This document shows positions 23,907 to 32,155 of a DNA stretch of 47,241 nt, piece after piece; within the stretch, counting starts at the first letter, position 1; each line of letters opens with the position of its first letter. The DNA comes from UCB2 sp964475735 (GTDB lineage: Bacteria > Chloroflexota > Dehalococcoidia > Tepidiformales > Tepidiformaceae). The position numbers and the translations under genes were made by a program. The notes below the pieces were generated by a model that saw nothing but the letters and a program-made list of their open reading frames with translations, was not told the origin of the DNA and searched no databases. Where the stretch lies: NCBI GenBank assembly GCA_964475735.1, contig CAYYYI010000006.1, forward strand, positions 1-47,241. Direction: 5' to 3'.

Positions 23907-24653
23907 GTGTGGAGAGGGAGAGCGCGCGAATGGGGCCTGAGCGCCGGGGCGGCCATGGCGGGCGCCGGGCTCGCGATCGCCATGGCGCCTGGCGCGGCCG
24001 CCCAACCGCAGGTTCCCTCGACGTTCTATGGCTCTGCCGCGATCGACGGAGAGCCGGTACCCGATGGAACTGAGGTGCGGGGGTATGTCGCCGGCCTTGA
24101 CTGCACGCAGCTCGGGCCGTCGTACAGGGGGAGCATGACCGAGGGCGGGGTGAGCGTGTACATCATCAACGTGATGCACGAATCGCAGAAAGCGGGCTGC
24201 GGAACGCCCGGGAAGACGGTCACCTTCACCGTTGGGGGAAGACCGGCGGCGCAGACAGCCGAGTGGAAGCAGGGGCCGCAGCAGGCGAACCTGAACGCCG
24301 GGAGCGGCCAGGCGCCGGAGCTTCCAACGGCCACACGCACGATGGCGCTGTCGCCTTCGGAGGTGGCTGCCACCGCCACGGAGCAGGCGAAGTACACACC
24401 GAAGCCCGCGACTACGCTGCCCACCGACGAGATTGTGATTGCTGCCCACACGCGCACCGCGGCCGGGGGGGTGGAGGGCCAGGGCGGGGCGAACGGCCCG
24501 GAGGCCGCAGAGGGCGATGGGCTGGCTGTGGGGTACGTGCTGCTGGCGGCGCTGGGGGCAATCGTCCTGACCGGGGCGGCCATCGGGCTGGCGTTGAGCC
24601 GTCGCGCAGCGAACCGTCCGCCGCCTTCGGGAGACGATGGGAAGGGGCCTTAA
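23907..24653 (+). CDS. secreted PSTxxGS-domain protein with C-terminal membrane anchor, paralog B
   Basis: The 248-aa product starts at GTG 23907 with a basic n-region (WRGRAREW), a hydrophobic core and AAA-Q cleavage near residue 32. The domain PSTFYGSAAIDGEPVPDGTEV, GYVAGLDC, VYIINVMHES and AGCGTPGKTVTFTVG matches the gene at 20630 along its whole length. A linker, a membrane helix (VGYVLLAALGAIVLTGAAIGLAL) and a short basic tail follow. It is divergent from the RodZ-like gene and 83 bp upstream of the sortase gene. The start is tentative because the SD is poor. Confidence 0.75.
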   Translation: MWRGRAREWGLSAGAAMAGAGLAIAMAPGAAAQPQVPSTFYGSAAIDGEPVPDGTEVRGYVAGLDCTQLGPSYRGSMTEGGVSVYIINVMHESQKAGCGTPGKTVTFTVGGRPAAQTAEWKQGPQQANLNAGSGQAPELPTATRTMALSPSEVAATATEQAKYTPKPATTLPTDEIVIAAHTRTAAGGVEGQGGANGPEAAEGDGLAVGYVLLAALGAIVLTGAAIGLALSRRAANRPPPSGDDGKGP

Positions 24654-24736
24654 TCCCGTCTTGCCGGGTTGTTGTGTAAGCTGTTGAGAGGCTTGCAAAG
24701 CTACATTCCCAGCCAGGTGCGACCGGCTTCGACAGT

Positions 24737-25408
24737 ATGAAGATCCTTCGTTATTTCGCGATCGCCACGTTCTGCGCTGGCGCAATGCTTCTTGCCGCCG
24801 GGTTCTTACTCACGCGCGGAGGCGAAGGCGAGCCGGCCGAAGAAGAGCCGTTCGTCGCCGAGACGGCAACGCCAACGAACACACCGACCGAAACACCCAC
24901 GAACGCGCCTTCGCCCACGGCAACGCCCACGCCGTTTGATGGCAAGGTTTCGATGCTGAAGATCCCGCGATTCAGTGTTGAGTCCCAGATCGAGGAGATC
25001 GGGCTGCTGCCCACCAACCAGCTCGACACGCCGCACGACCCGCTCAAGACGGGCTGGTACTACATCTACGATAAGCCCGGCTTCCTCGGGAACGCCGTGT
25101 TCTCCGCGCACGTCGACTACTACCCGAACATCATCGGGCCGTTCAACAAGCTGAAGAACTCGGAGATTGGCGACGACATTGTCGTCATGATGGAGAACGG
25201 GCTCGAATACAAGTACCGCATCATCCGGAAGCAGCGCTACGAGGTGGCGACCATTCCGATGGGCGACCTCATCTGGCCGACGGACAAGCCCGCGGGGGCC
25301 GAGTGGGTCACGCTCATCACGTGCGGCGGGGAGTTCCGTTCGGCGGCGCCAGGGGGTCCGGGGGAGTACCTCCACCGCGACGTGGTGGTCGCAGAGCGAT
25401 ACCAGTGA
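24737..25408 (+). CDS. sortase (class E/F-like) transpeptidase
   Basis: The 223-aa protein has an N-terminal membrane helix, a Thr/Pro linker (residues 41-67) and a sortase beta-barrel. Catalytic residues are visible: His125 in VFSAHVDYYP, Cys196 in VTLITCGGEF and Arg214 in YLHRDVVVAER. The TLITC and Arg motifs fit sortases that cleave LPxTG-like signals and join proteins to the envelope. The class is not certain. Its likely substrate is the LPPATG protein at 15663, about 8 kb upstream; no other clear sorting signal is seen. It stands beside paralog B of the PSTxxGS family. Confidence 0.9.
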   Translation: MKILRYFAIATFCAGAMLLAAGFLLTRGGEGEPAEEEPFVAETATPTNTPTETPTNAPSPTATPTPFDGKVSMLKIPRFSVESQIEEIGLLPTNQLDTPHDPLKTGWYYIYDKPGFLGNAVFSAHVDYYPNIIGPFNKLKNSEIGDDIVVMMENGLEYKYRIIRKQRYEVATIPMGDLIWPTDKPAGAEWVTLITCGGEFRSAAPGGPGEYLHRDVVVAERYQ

Positions 25409-25612
25409 AGGGCGTCACGCGGACTTAGGCGGCGGAGCGCGCGCCTATCAAGTTTCTCCCCGCTCGATCTCAGGGTCTGACGGAAGCGGATAGGGGTCGC
25501 CGCCGCGGCCACATCGGGCTTCCGCCCATTAAGGCCCCGCACCGGCGGGCCATACCATTTCCCCAGGAGCCGCCCGCGCAGCCGGCATCAGCGGGCGACA
25601 GGGAGAAGCCCG
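25409..25612. other. 204-bp spacer upstream of the beta-sandwich protein
   Basis: I find no gene, riboswitch core or strong promoter here. It contains a GC-rich inverted segment near 25500, and GGGAGA at 25600-25605 serves as the SD for ATG 25613. Confidence 0.4.
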
Positions 25613-26374
25613 ATGAAGCCCTCGCGCGCGTTTTTCGCGGCCGCTGCCCTGGTGATTGTAGGGGTCGGCGCTGCCCTCGCGGCCGGCGACAAGCACGCCC
25701 GGGCCGGCGAGACCCTGCTCCAGGGCTGGAACAACATCGCCTACTCCGGCGGGGCCCTTTCGCCTTCCGCGGCGTTCGCGAGCATCGAAGGGAAGTACGA
25801 TTCAGTGTACCGCTGGAACGCGGCCACACAGTCGTACGAGGTCTACTCGCCGGGCGGTCCCGCCTTCGGAAACACGCTCACGCAGATGGCCGACGGCGAT
25901 GCGGTATGGATCAGCGTGACGGCGGCGAGCGCGACGCTGGCTTCGACAACGAAGACCGGGAACGTTTCGATGGCGGCAAGCACCTTCCTTCCCACAAACG
26001 ACCTGGCGATCTACGAGAAGTCGTTTAATCAGCTCAACCCGGTGGGCGCGGATGCGGCTTCGGTGCGGTACTACGCCCCGGTCGTTCTGCCGGACGGCGC
26101 CACTGTGACGAGCATGACCGTGGCGTTTGAGGCGGGCAGCGGCACGTCGGTGCAGGCGCGGCTGGACTTCACGCCCATTGGCAATGGGACGAACACGGGC
26201 CAGATCTACAAGCTGGCGGAAGTGCTTTCGAGCACCGGAGCCAGCCCGCAGACGGCAAGTGCCTTCAGCCACACGGTCGACAACCAGGCGAACGTCTACT
26301 TCGTCGTGGTGGACCTGACGGGCGGCGCGGGGGCGAAGCTCAGAGGCATCTCAATCGCCTACACGGGCGGCTAA
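25613..26374 (+). CDS. secreted protein with N-terminal GWN domain and beta-sandwich
   Basis: The 253-aa protein has a signal peptide (FFAAAALVIVGVGAALAAG). The mature part starts with a GWN domain (residues ~33-110: LLQGWNNIAYSGGA, VYRWNAATQSYEVYSPGGPAFGNT). Residues ~125-253 form a separate beta-sandwich (YYAPVVLPDGATVTSMTVAFE, VYFVVVDLTGGAGAKLRGISI) typical of carbohydrate-binding or surface modules. Here the GWN domain is N-terminal, unlike the other three copies. The next gene starts 2 bp after its stop, so they are an operon. Confidence 0.75.
   Translation: MKPSRAFFAAAALVIVGVGAALAAGDKHARAGETLLQGWNNIAYSGGALSPSAAFASIEGKYDSVYRWNAATQSYEVYSPGGPAFGNTLTQMADGDAVWISVTAASATLASTTKTGNVSMAASTFLPTNDLAIYEKSFNQLNPVGADAASVRYYAPVVLPDGATVTSMTVAFEAGSGTSVQARLDFTPIGNGTNTGQIYKLAEVLSSTGASPQTASAFSHTVDNQANVYFVVVDLTGGAGAKLRGISIAYTGG
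25709..25942 (+). other. GWN-type domain, copy 2 (N-terminal)
   Basis: Residues 33-110 of the 253-aa protein share GWN, YRWNA.T, Y.PGGPAFGNT and GDAVWI with the other copies. Confidence 0.7.
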
Positions 26375-26376
26375 CG

Positions 26377-28134
26377 GTGAGCATCGTCACCTTCCGGCGA
26401 ACAGGTGGGCGACGCCGCGCGGCTGCTGCCGCGTTCCTGGTGATGCTTGCAGGGCTGGCTGCGGCGGTCACCATGTGGGACCGCCCGGCGAAGGCGATCT
26501 CGCCTCCTCAGGTGTTCACGGTAGACCAATCGCCGGCGGGTCCGGTTGCGGTGAGCCCGGGCGACGCGGTGACGTACACGATCAACTTCAAATCCTCTGC
26601 CACGGTCCCGGTCACGAACCTGATCATCAAGGGGAGCCTGGGCGCCAGCCTTGCAATCGACGGCTTTACGGGCGGGCTTGGGCCGACGGTCTGCGTGGCG
26701 AGCGGCACGAACAACCGGGATTTCACGTGCAGCATCGGCTCCCTGGGAGCGGACTCGCAGATCGCGCCGATCACGGTGAACGCCACCGTTCGGAACGTCG
26801 CCGACGGCGCGGTGATCGATCAGACCGCGGTCACGGACTGCTTCGACTCGACCTTCTGCGCGCAGGATGGGGGCGGCGACGCGGGCAGGGCGCCGACGAC
26901 GGACCCGGCTTCGCTTACCGTTGAAAACGAGAGCATCGCGGTCACCAATGTGGCATCGGCGGCGCAGGTTTTCGAGGGCGAAAGTGTGACGTTCACCGTT
27001 GACCTGACCAACAACGGCGCAGCGGATTCGGGGAGCTACACGGCCGCGCTCACGCTCGCCAACGGGAGTGTGACTGGCGGAACCTGCCCCGGTGGCGGTG
27101 CGCCTGCGGGCGCGGGGACGGGCGTCGCCACATGCGCAGATCAGCCGGGGCTCGCCCCTGCAGGGGCATCAACGATGACGGTGACCGCCACAGCGAACAA
27201 CCTGGCGAGTGCCGGAGCCATGACCGGCGCCGTTACGCTTTCTCCGGGGACGGGGAACACGACCGGTTCGCCCGCGGGGATCCAGGTGTCGGTCACGCCA
27301 CCGGTGGCCAGCGTGACCATCGGCGAAGTGGGACTCGACAACACAGGCACGAGCCTGACGCTCGGGAGCACAATCAACGTCTGCACGGCGGCCGTGGGCG
27401 CGGATGCCGCGAACGACACCGCCGCGGGCGCGGCCCAGCCTCCGGGCGGCATCTCCGGGATCATGTTCCTGGTTTCAGGCCCGGCTGCGGGCGCCACCAC
27501 TGGCGCAACAGGCTGCGCAGCGGATCAATCGGGCGTGCGCTTCACGCCCACACTCGCCGGGGATTACTTCGTGACCGCGGTCTACTACGGGAGCGGCGAC
27601 AACACGCTGTCGCTGACAATAACGAGCCCCCCGCCGTCGCCCACACCGAGCCCGTCGCCTTCGCCCTCACCCTCACCCTCGCCTTCGCCTTCACCCTCCC
27701 CCTCGCCTTCGCCCTCACCATCGCCATCGCCAGGCCCGTCGCCGTCACCGTCACCGAACCCGAGCCCGTCCGCAAGCCCGACGCCAGGTTCGTCGGCGGA
27801 ACTGGTGGTGGCCGCCCCGGGCGCGGGCGTGAAGACGCCACGGAGCCGCCTGACGTTCACTGCGACCGATGGCACGCTCACGCCGGCGTCCGTTTCGTTC
27901 GTCATCCGGCGGACGAGTGACAGCAAGTATTGGAATGGCGCAACGGGCGCCTGGGGCACGTCGCCGGTTGAGAACACGGCGACGCAACAGGGCACATCGG
28001 GCACGTGGACGTACGCGGTGACCGGCGAGTCCCGGCGCGCCTTCGCGGGCACCGCCGTCGTGGTGGAGGCGCGTGCGGTCGCCGGGGCGCAGCAATACGT
28101 GAGCGCCGTCACTCCGCAGATCGAGATCCGCTGA
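26377..28134 (+). CDS. DUF11-like surface protein with Ser-Pro stalk
   Basis: The 585-aa protein starts at GTG 26377, 2 bp after the preceding stop. A signal peptide (AAAAFLVMLAGLAAAVTMW) is followed by DUF11/CARDB-like Ig repeats (VSPGDAVTYTINFKSSATVPV; FEGESVTFTVDLTNNGAADSG), then a long (Ser-Pro)n stalk near residues 425-470 and a C-terminal beta domain (VKTPRSRLTFTATDGTLT...VEARAVAGAQQYVSAVTPQIEIR). No anchor follows, so it may be secreted or bound through partners. The architecture is typical of a rod-like adhesin; a function as adhesin is inference. Confidence 0.75.
   Translation: MSIVTFRRTGGRRRAAAAAFLVMLAGLAAAVTMWDRPAKAISPPQVFTVDQSPAGPVAVSPGDAVTYTINFKSSATVPVTNLIIKGSLGASLAIDGFTGGLGPTVCVASGTNNRDFTCSIGSLGADSQIAPITVNATVRNVADGAVIDQTAVTDCFDSTFCAQDGGGDAGRAPTTDPASLTVENESIAVTNVASAAQVFEGESVTFTVDLTNNGAADSGSYTAALTLANGSVTGGTCPGGGAPAGAGTGVATCADQPGLAPAGASTMTVTATANNLASAGAMTGAVTLSPGTGNTTGSPAGIQVSVTPPVASVTIGEVGLDNTGTSLTLGSTINVCTAAVGADAANDTAAGAAQPPGGISGIMFLVSGPAAGATTGATGCAADQSGVRFTPTLAGDYFVTAVYYGSGDNTLSLTITSPPPSPTPSPSPSPSPSPSPSPSPSPSPSPSPSPSPGPSPSPSPNPSPSASPTPGSSAELVVAAPGAGVKTPRSRLTFTATDGTLTPASVSFVIRRTSDSKYWNGATGAWGTSPVENTATQQGTSGTWTYAVTGESRRAFAGTAVVVEARAVAGAQQYVSAVTPQIEIR
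27634..27790 (+). repeat. Ser-Pro coding tandem repeat
   Basis: A degenerate hexanucleotide tandem (TCNCCN) encodes about 25 Ser-Pro pairs in the stalk of the 585-aa protein. Such tracts vary in copy number by slippage and break assemblies. Confidence 0.8.
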
Positions 28135-28267
28135 CGGCGAGACCGCTCCGTTCTCCTCCGTTCTCCTCCCTCCTGACCCACCCCGGGCCTTCCCCTACGG
28201 ACGAAGAGAGGCAACGATCGGCGTCCGCCCGATGGGCGGGCCGAGGGGGCGGGACTACGCTGGGCCA

Positions 28268-28810
28268 ATGAGTGGGGTGAACCGCCGCCTGGCGCGCCTG
28301 GCAGGCCTGACTGCGCTGCTTCTTGCGGCAGGCATCCTGTTCGCAGGGTGCCTGGGCTACCCGGCCGAAGGGGCAGTCGCCACGCCTCCGCCGCCGGGGC
28401 AGCAGGGCGAGTCGCGGCTGCCAAGCCTGCTATCGCAGCTGCAGGGGGGCGGCGCCTCGATGGAGCTGTTCGAAGGGACGCCCACTTCGCAGGTACTGGC
28501 CGCGCAGGATGCCCAGGGCAAGTCGGGAGACGGTTCCACACCCTTGGCCACGCAGACAGTTGCAGGCGCGAAGACGCCCGGCCCGACGGTGGTTCCAGCG
28601 ACACCGACGCCTCGCAACACGCGCGGCACACCGACCCGCACGCCCGAAGGGGGCCAGGGCTCGACGCCAACAGCATCACCGACAGCAACGGCAACGCCGA
28701 CCGGCACCCCAACGGCTACGCCAACTACAACACCGACGGCAACGCCCACAATTCCCAGCGAGGGCGGCGGGGCAAGCCCGACCCCGCAGCCGCCGCCGAC
28801 GGAAGGGTAG
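28268..28810 (+). CDS. lipoprotein with long Thr/Pro linker
   Basis: The 180-aa protein has a lipoprotein signal (LTALLLAAGILFAGC, Cys near residue 28) and a ~60-residue soluble segment (LPSLLSQLQGGGASMELFEG). A Thr/Pro-rich tail makes up the second half. No folded domain is recognised at the C-terminus; it may be a spacer or carrier on the cell surface. ATG 28268 is upstream of the signal peptide. The next gene follows after 15 bp. Confidence 0.6.
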   Translation: MSGVNRRLARLAGLTALLLAAGILFAGCLGYPAEGAVATPPPPGQQGESRLPSLLSQLQGGGASMELFEGTPTSQVLAAQDAQGKSGDGSTPLATQTVAGAKTPGPTVVPATPTPRNTRGTPTRTPEGGQGSTPTASPTATATPTGTPTATPTTTPTATPTIPSEGGGASPTPQPPPTEG

Positions 28811-28825
28811 AGGAGGAGCCCGGAG

Positions 28826-29407
28826 TTGGAGGACACTCTTGCGCGCACCCGGTGTTCCACCTGCGGAGGCCGACTTGCGTTTGAGGAGTGGTCGCGCGGG
28901 ACGGAATCGTGCGGGCGCTGCCGTCGCGGAGGTAGCGGGGGAGCACCTGCCGCGGTCTTCGTGCGCGGCCCGGGGATAGCTGCGCCGCCGCCATCGCGGC
29001 CGGGGGTGCAGCCGCGCCCGCCAGTTCGACGTAGCGCTCCGGGAGGGACACGCCCGGAAGAGTATCGGCGCCTCCTGGATGAGGTTCCCGACGGGCTGAT
29101 CGATGAGATTGTAGCGGCACTCGAAACCGAGGCGCAGCGGATGGAAGCGGAGGAGCCGGGCGCCACTTCGCCCGTTCGCGAGGTGCTCGATGAGCTTGGG
29201 ATTGGGCGCTCGCCGTTCGAATTGCAGGCGGCAGCGTGGGGGTTTGCGGTTGGCTTCGCCGCAAACGTGGCGCTGGCGAAGTATGCACAGATACAGTCCG
29301 GCGCACCAATGTCGCAGTTTGTGGTTCCGCTGCTTGTGGGCGGATTGGCGGCGGGAGCGGCCTGCGCGGCCATCGGCTGGGGCCTGGCGAAGCTTCGCGA
29401 ACGTTAG
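28826..29407 (+). CDS. zinc-ribbon protein with two C-terminal membrane helices
   Basis: The 193-aa product has an N-terminal zinc ribbon with two CxxC pairs (CSTCGG and CGRC, residues ~10-32). A Pro-rich linker, a helical segment (YRRLLDEVPDGLIDEIVAALE) and two hydrophobic helices near the end (WGFAVGFAANVALA; FVVPLLVGGLAAGAACAAIGWG) follow. The start is TTG 28826 with GAGGAGG-like sequence upstream. I do not recognise the family. It may be a small membrane regulator; zinc ribbons of this type are often structural. Confidence 0.65.
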   Translation: MEDTLARTRCSTCGGRLAFEEWSRGTESCGRCRRGGSGGAPAAVFVRGPGIAAPPPSRPGVQPRPPVRRSAPGGTRPEEYRRLLDEVPDGLIDEIVAALETEAQRMEAEEPGATSPVREVLDELGIGRSPFELQAAAWGFAVGFAANVALAKYAQIQSGAPMSQFVVPLLVGGLAAGAACAAIGWGLAKLRER

Positions 29408-29452
29408 CGGCTTCGCTGGCTCAGGACCGCGTGCGCACATACCATCGCTCTT

Positions 29453-30586
29453 ATGTCCCCGGCTGCCGCCCCGGATCCCCTGCGCGTAACCCTTGCCGGG
29501 CCGCTTCCGGGCGAGCGCTGGGTGAGCATCGATCGCTACGCCCGGGCTATCGCCGCGCTTTCGGGCGAAGGCGGCCTGGAGGTGGTTGAGGCGGCGGTCC
29601 CGGCCGAACCGCGTTTCTCCCGGTTCGGGGGCTATGTAGCACGATACCGGCGCGCCCCCGCGATGGTCGCAGCCAGTGACCGTGGGGATGTGGTTCACAT
29701 CGCCGACCAGGCGCTGGGGCACTTCGTGGATGCGGTCCAGGGCACGGCCACGGTCACGACCTGCCACGACCTCATGCCACTCTTGCTGGAGGGGCACTAC
29801 GAGAGCCGCTTCGAGGCGTGGTTCGACAGCACGCTGCTGAGGCGCAGCATCGAGGGCATGTGCCGTTCTGACCGGATCATCGCGGTCTCGAAGAACACGG
29901 CGCGCGACATCACAACGCACCTTGAGGTGGACCCCGCACGCGTGTCCGTGGCGCCGAACATGGTGGCAGGGGAATACCGGGTGCGCTCTGACCCGGAACG
30001 GTGGCTGGCGCGCCAGGGGGTGCGGCTGCCCGCGGGCCCGCGCATCCTCAGCGTTGGGCATACACGCCCGTACAAGAACCTGGAACTGCTGCTGGCGGCG
30101 CTCGTCGAGCCCGACCTTGCAGGCGCCAACCTCGTGCGCTGTGGCAGCCCCCTGACCGGTGAGCAGCGGGCGCTCGCAAACCGGCTGGGGCTCGGAGACC
30201 GGATACTCGAACTGGGGCACCAGGAGCCCGAGACGCTGGCGCACGTCTACAACGCCTGCGACGCGTTTGCCCAGCCGAGCCGCTATGAGGGGTTCGGCGT
30301 GCCCGTGGTGGAGGCGATGGCCTGCGGCCTGCCGGTCGTGGCCAGCGACGGCGGCGCCCTGCCCGAAATCGTGGGAGAGGCGGGCCTCGTAGTCGAACTT
30401 GGGAGCGGTGGCCCTCCCGACGCGCGCGCATTCGCCGAAGCGCTGGGGCGCGTGCTCTGCGACCCCCTGGCTGCCCGCGAGCTGCGGGCGCGCGGGCTCG
30501 AGCGGGCGGAGATGTTCCGTCCGCGGGCGGTCCTTCCGAGGCTTGTGGCGGTCTACCGCGCCGCCATCGAAGAGCAGCTCTCGTGA
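29453..30586 (+). CDS. GT4-family glycosyltransferase
   Basis: The 377-aa protein follows the GT-B GT4 plan. It has an N-terminal DVVHIADQALGHFVDAV region, the acceptor loop THLEVDPARVSVAPNMV, the GHTRPYKNLELLLAAL donor-domain motif near residue 200 and the nucleotide-sugar site PSRYEGFGVPVVEAMACGLP, with the Glu-x7-Glu pattern. It is cytoplasmic and likely transfers a hexose from a nucleotide sugar to a lipid or polysaccharide precursor. No SD is visible before ATG 29453; a TACCAT -10 candidate lies 7 nt upstream, so it may be leaderless. It overlaps the next gene by 4 bp. Confidence 0.88.
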   Translation: MSPAAAPDPLRVTLAGPLPGERWVSIDRYARAIAALSGEGGLEVVEAAVPAEPRFSRFGGYVARYRRAPAMVAASDRGDVVHIADQALGHFVDAVQGTATVTTCHDLMPLLLEGHYESRFEAWFDSTLLRRSIEGMCRSDRIIAVSKNTARDITTHLEVDPARVSVAPNMVAGEYRVRSDPERWLARQGVRLPAGPRILSVGHTRPYKNLELLLAALVEPDLAGANLVRCGSPLTGEQRALANRLGLGDRILELGHQEPETLAHVYNACDAFAQPSRYEGFGVPVVEAMACGLPVVASDGGALPEIVGEAGLVVELGSGGPPDARAFAEALGRVLCDPLAARELRARGLERAEMFRPRAVLPRLVAVYRAAIEEQLS

Positions 30587-31503
30587 GGATCCTGGTGACC
30601 GGCGGCGCGGGCTTTATCGGCTCGCATGTGGTGGACGCCTATGTGGCGGCCGGCCACGAGGTGAGGGTGATCGACAACCTCGCCACCGGCAGGCGGGCGA
30701 ACGTGAACGCGAAGGCGCGACTGCACGAAACCGACATCCACTCCATCGAGACGGAGAAGGTTTTCGCGGAGTTCGAGCCTGAGATAGTGAACCATCACGC
30801 CGCCCAGGCGAGCGTGAAACTGAGCGCCGCCGACCCCCAGCACGACCTGGAGGTGAACGGCGGCGGCACCGCGCGTATCGCCTTCCTGGCGGCGAAGCAC
30901 GGCGCACGGAAGGTAGTCTACTCGTCGACGGGCGGCGCGCTCTACGGCGACCCGGAGCGTGTGCCGGTCGATGAGGAGCACCCCATCCGGCCGCTTTCGG
31001 CCTATGGGCTTTCGAAGCGCGTGGGGGAGCTCTACCTCGACCTTGCGGGCCGGACGCAGGGGCTGGCCTACACCATCCTGCGCTACGCGAACGCCTACGG
31101 GCCGCGGCAGGACCCGCACGGCGAGGCGGGGGTGGTGGCGATTTTCACCGGGAAGATGTTGAGGGGTGAGCCCTGCACCATCGATGGCGACGGCGAGCAG
31201 GAGAAGGACTACGTTTACGTCGCGGATATCGCGCGGGCGAACGTCATCGCGCTTGAGAAGGGCGAAGGCGAAGCGCTCAACATCGGAACCGGGCGGGGGA
31301 CTTCAGTAAACGCCATCTTCGCGGCGTTGCAGCGGGCCACGAGCGACACGACACCGCCCCTGCACGGGCCGCCCCGGCCGGGCGATGTGCGCCGCATCTG
31401 GCTCGATAGCTCGCGCGCGGCGAGGGTGCTCGGCTGGGCGCCGGAGGTGGGGCTCGACGAGGGAATAGCGCAGACCGTGGAGTGGTTCCGGGCGAACAGG
31501 TAG
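30583..31503 (+). CDS. NAD-dependent sugar epimerase (UDP-glucose 4-epimerase type)
   Basis: The 306-aa extended short-chain dehydrogenase has the NAD motif TGGAGFIGSH at residues 6-15, the NHHAAQ loop near 69, the catalytic YGLSK pair (YxxxK) near 144-148 and RYANAYGPRQ further on. It probably interconverts UDP-glucose and UDP-galactose or a related sugar, feeding the glycosyltransferase with which it overlaps (GTGA at 30583-30586). The start is GTG 30583. The enzyme specificity (galE or another epimerase) is not decidable from the sequence alone. Confidence 0.87.
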   Translation: MRILVTGGAGFIGSHVVDAYVAAGHEVRVIDNLATGRRANVNAKARLHETDIHSIETEKVFAEFEPEIVNHHAAQASVKLSAADPQHDLEVNGGGTARIAFLAAKHGARKVVYSSTGGALYGDPERVPVDEEHPIRPLSAYGLSKRVGELYLDLAGRTQGLAYTILRYANAYGPRQDPHGEAGVVAIFTGKMLRGEPCTIDGDGEQEKDYVYVADIARANVIALEKGEGEALNIGTGRGTSVNAIFAALQRATSDTTPPLHGPPRPGDVRRIWLDSSRAARVLGWAPEVGLDEGIAQTVEWFRANR

Positions 31504-31507
31504 GGAG

Positions 31508-32047
31508 CTACTTCTTCAGCCTGAGCTCCCCGGGCTGCGGCAGGCCGCCGGCCATCTCGCGCGGCTCCAGCGCACGCTCGCACCAGCGGTCGATAGTGTC
31601 GCGGTCTTCAAGGAAGTCCATGCGCGGGACTCCATAGCCGCAGGAGCGCACGGCCTTCTCCACGTCAACGAAGAAGGCCTGGCGGACGTAGGGATGGAAG
31701 TCGCCGGCGAAGGCCTCGCGATGGCGTTCGAGCTCGGGATCGCCGACGGGGACGACGCGGCCCCGGCCGAAAAGGCGGACGACGCCGGTCTCGCGTTCGA
31801 AGCTGCAGAACATCAGCGTGACGGGGCTGCCGTGGCCTATGTGGCGCGCTGTCTCGTTCCCGCTGCCGGGATAGTCGAGGTAACCAACGAGGTTTGGTCC
31901 GAGGATGCGCAGGAGCGCGCGGCCCTTCGGCGAGACGTTGGGATAGCCGCCTTCGTCGCCGACCGGGGCGGTCGAGACGAAAAAGATGTGCTGGCGCTCG
32001 ATGAAGGCGCGAAGCTCGTCGCAGATTTCCTGGTGCCACGTTGCCAT
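31508..32047 (-). CDS. pyridoxamine 5'-phosphate oxidase-family flavoprotein
   Basis: The 179-aa split-barrel protein has WHQEICDELRAFIERQHIFFVSTAP near the N-terminus and the family's PNVSPKGRALLRIL segment with GNETARHIGHGSPVTLMFCSF. Such proteins bind FMN or F420 and often act in stress or cofactor redox reactions; PdxH function itself is unlikely because the C-terminus differs. ATG 32047 follows a GGGGGG SD-like run on the minus strand. It is convergent with the epimerase, 4 bp apart. Confidence 0.83.
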   Translation of the reverse strand: MATWHQEICDELRAFIERQHIFFVSTAPVGDEGGYPNVSPKGRALLRILGPNLVGYLDYPGSGNETARHIGHGSPVTLMFCSFERETGVVRLFGRGRVVPVGDPELERHREAFAGDFHPYVRQAFFVDVEKAVRSCGYGVPRMDFLEDRDTIDRWCERALEPREMAGGLPQPGELRLKK

Positions 32048-32155
32048 TTGTCCCCCCGGGCGCCTGATGCGGAATTCATGCAACCTTACGGCAGCAGGAA
32101 GCGGACAGTCACCCGGGGGAGCGCAGTTGTGTGCCCTGCGCCCGGACATCGCTCT

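Noticed and set aside
27634..27790. CRISPR array or structural DNA repeat
   Set aside because: The hexanucleotide periodicity is in frame and encodes Ser-Pro pairs inside a gene; no spacer-repeat pattern exists.
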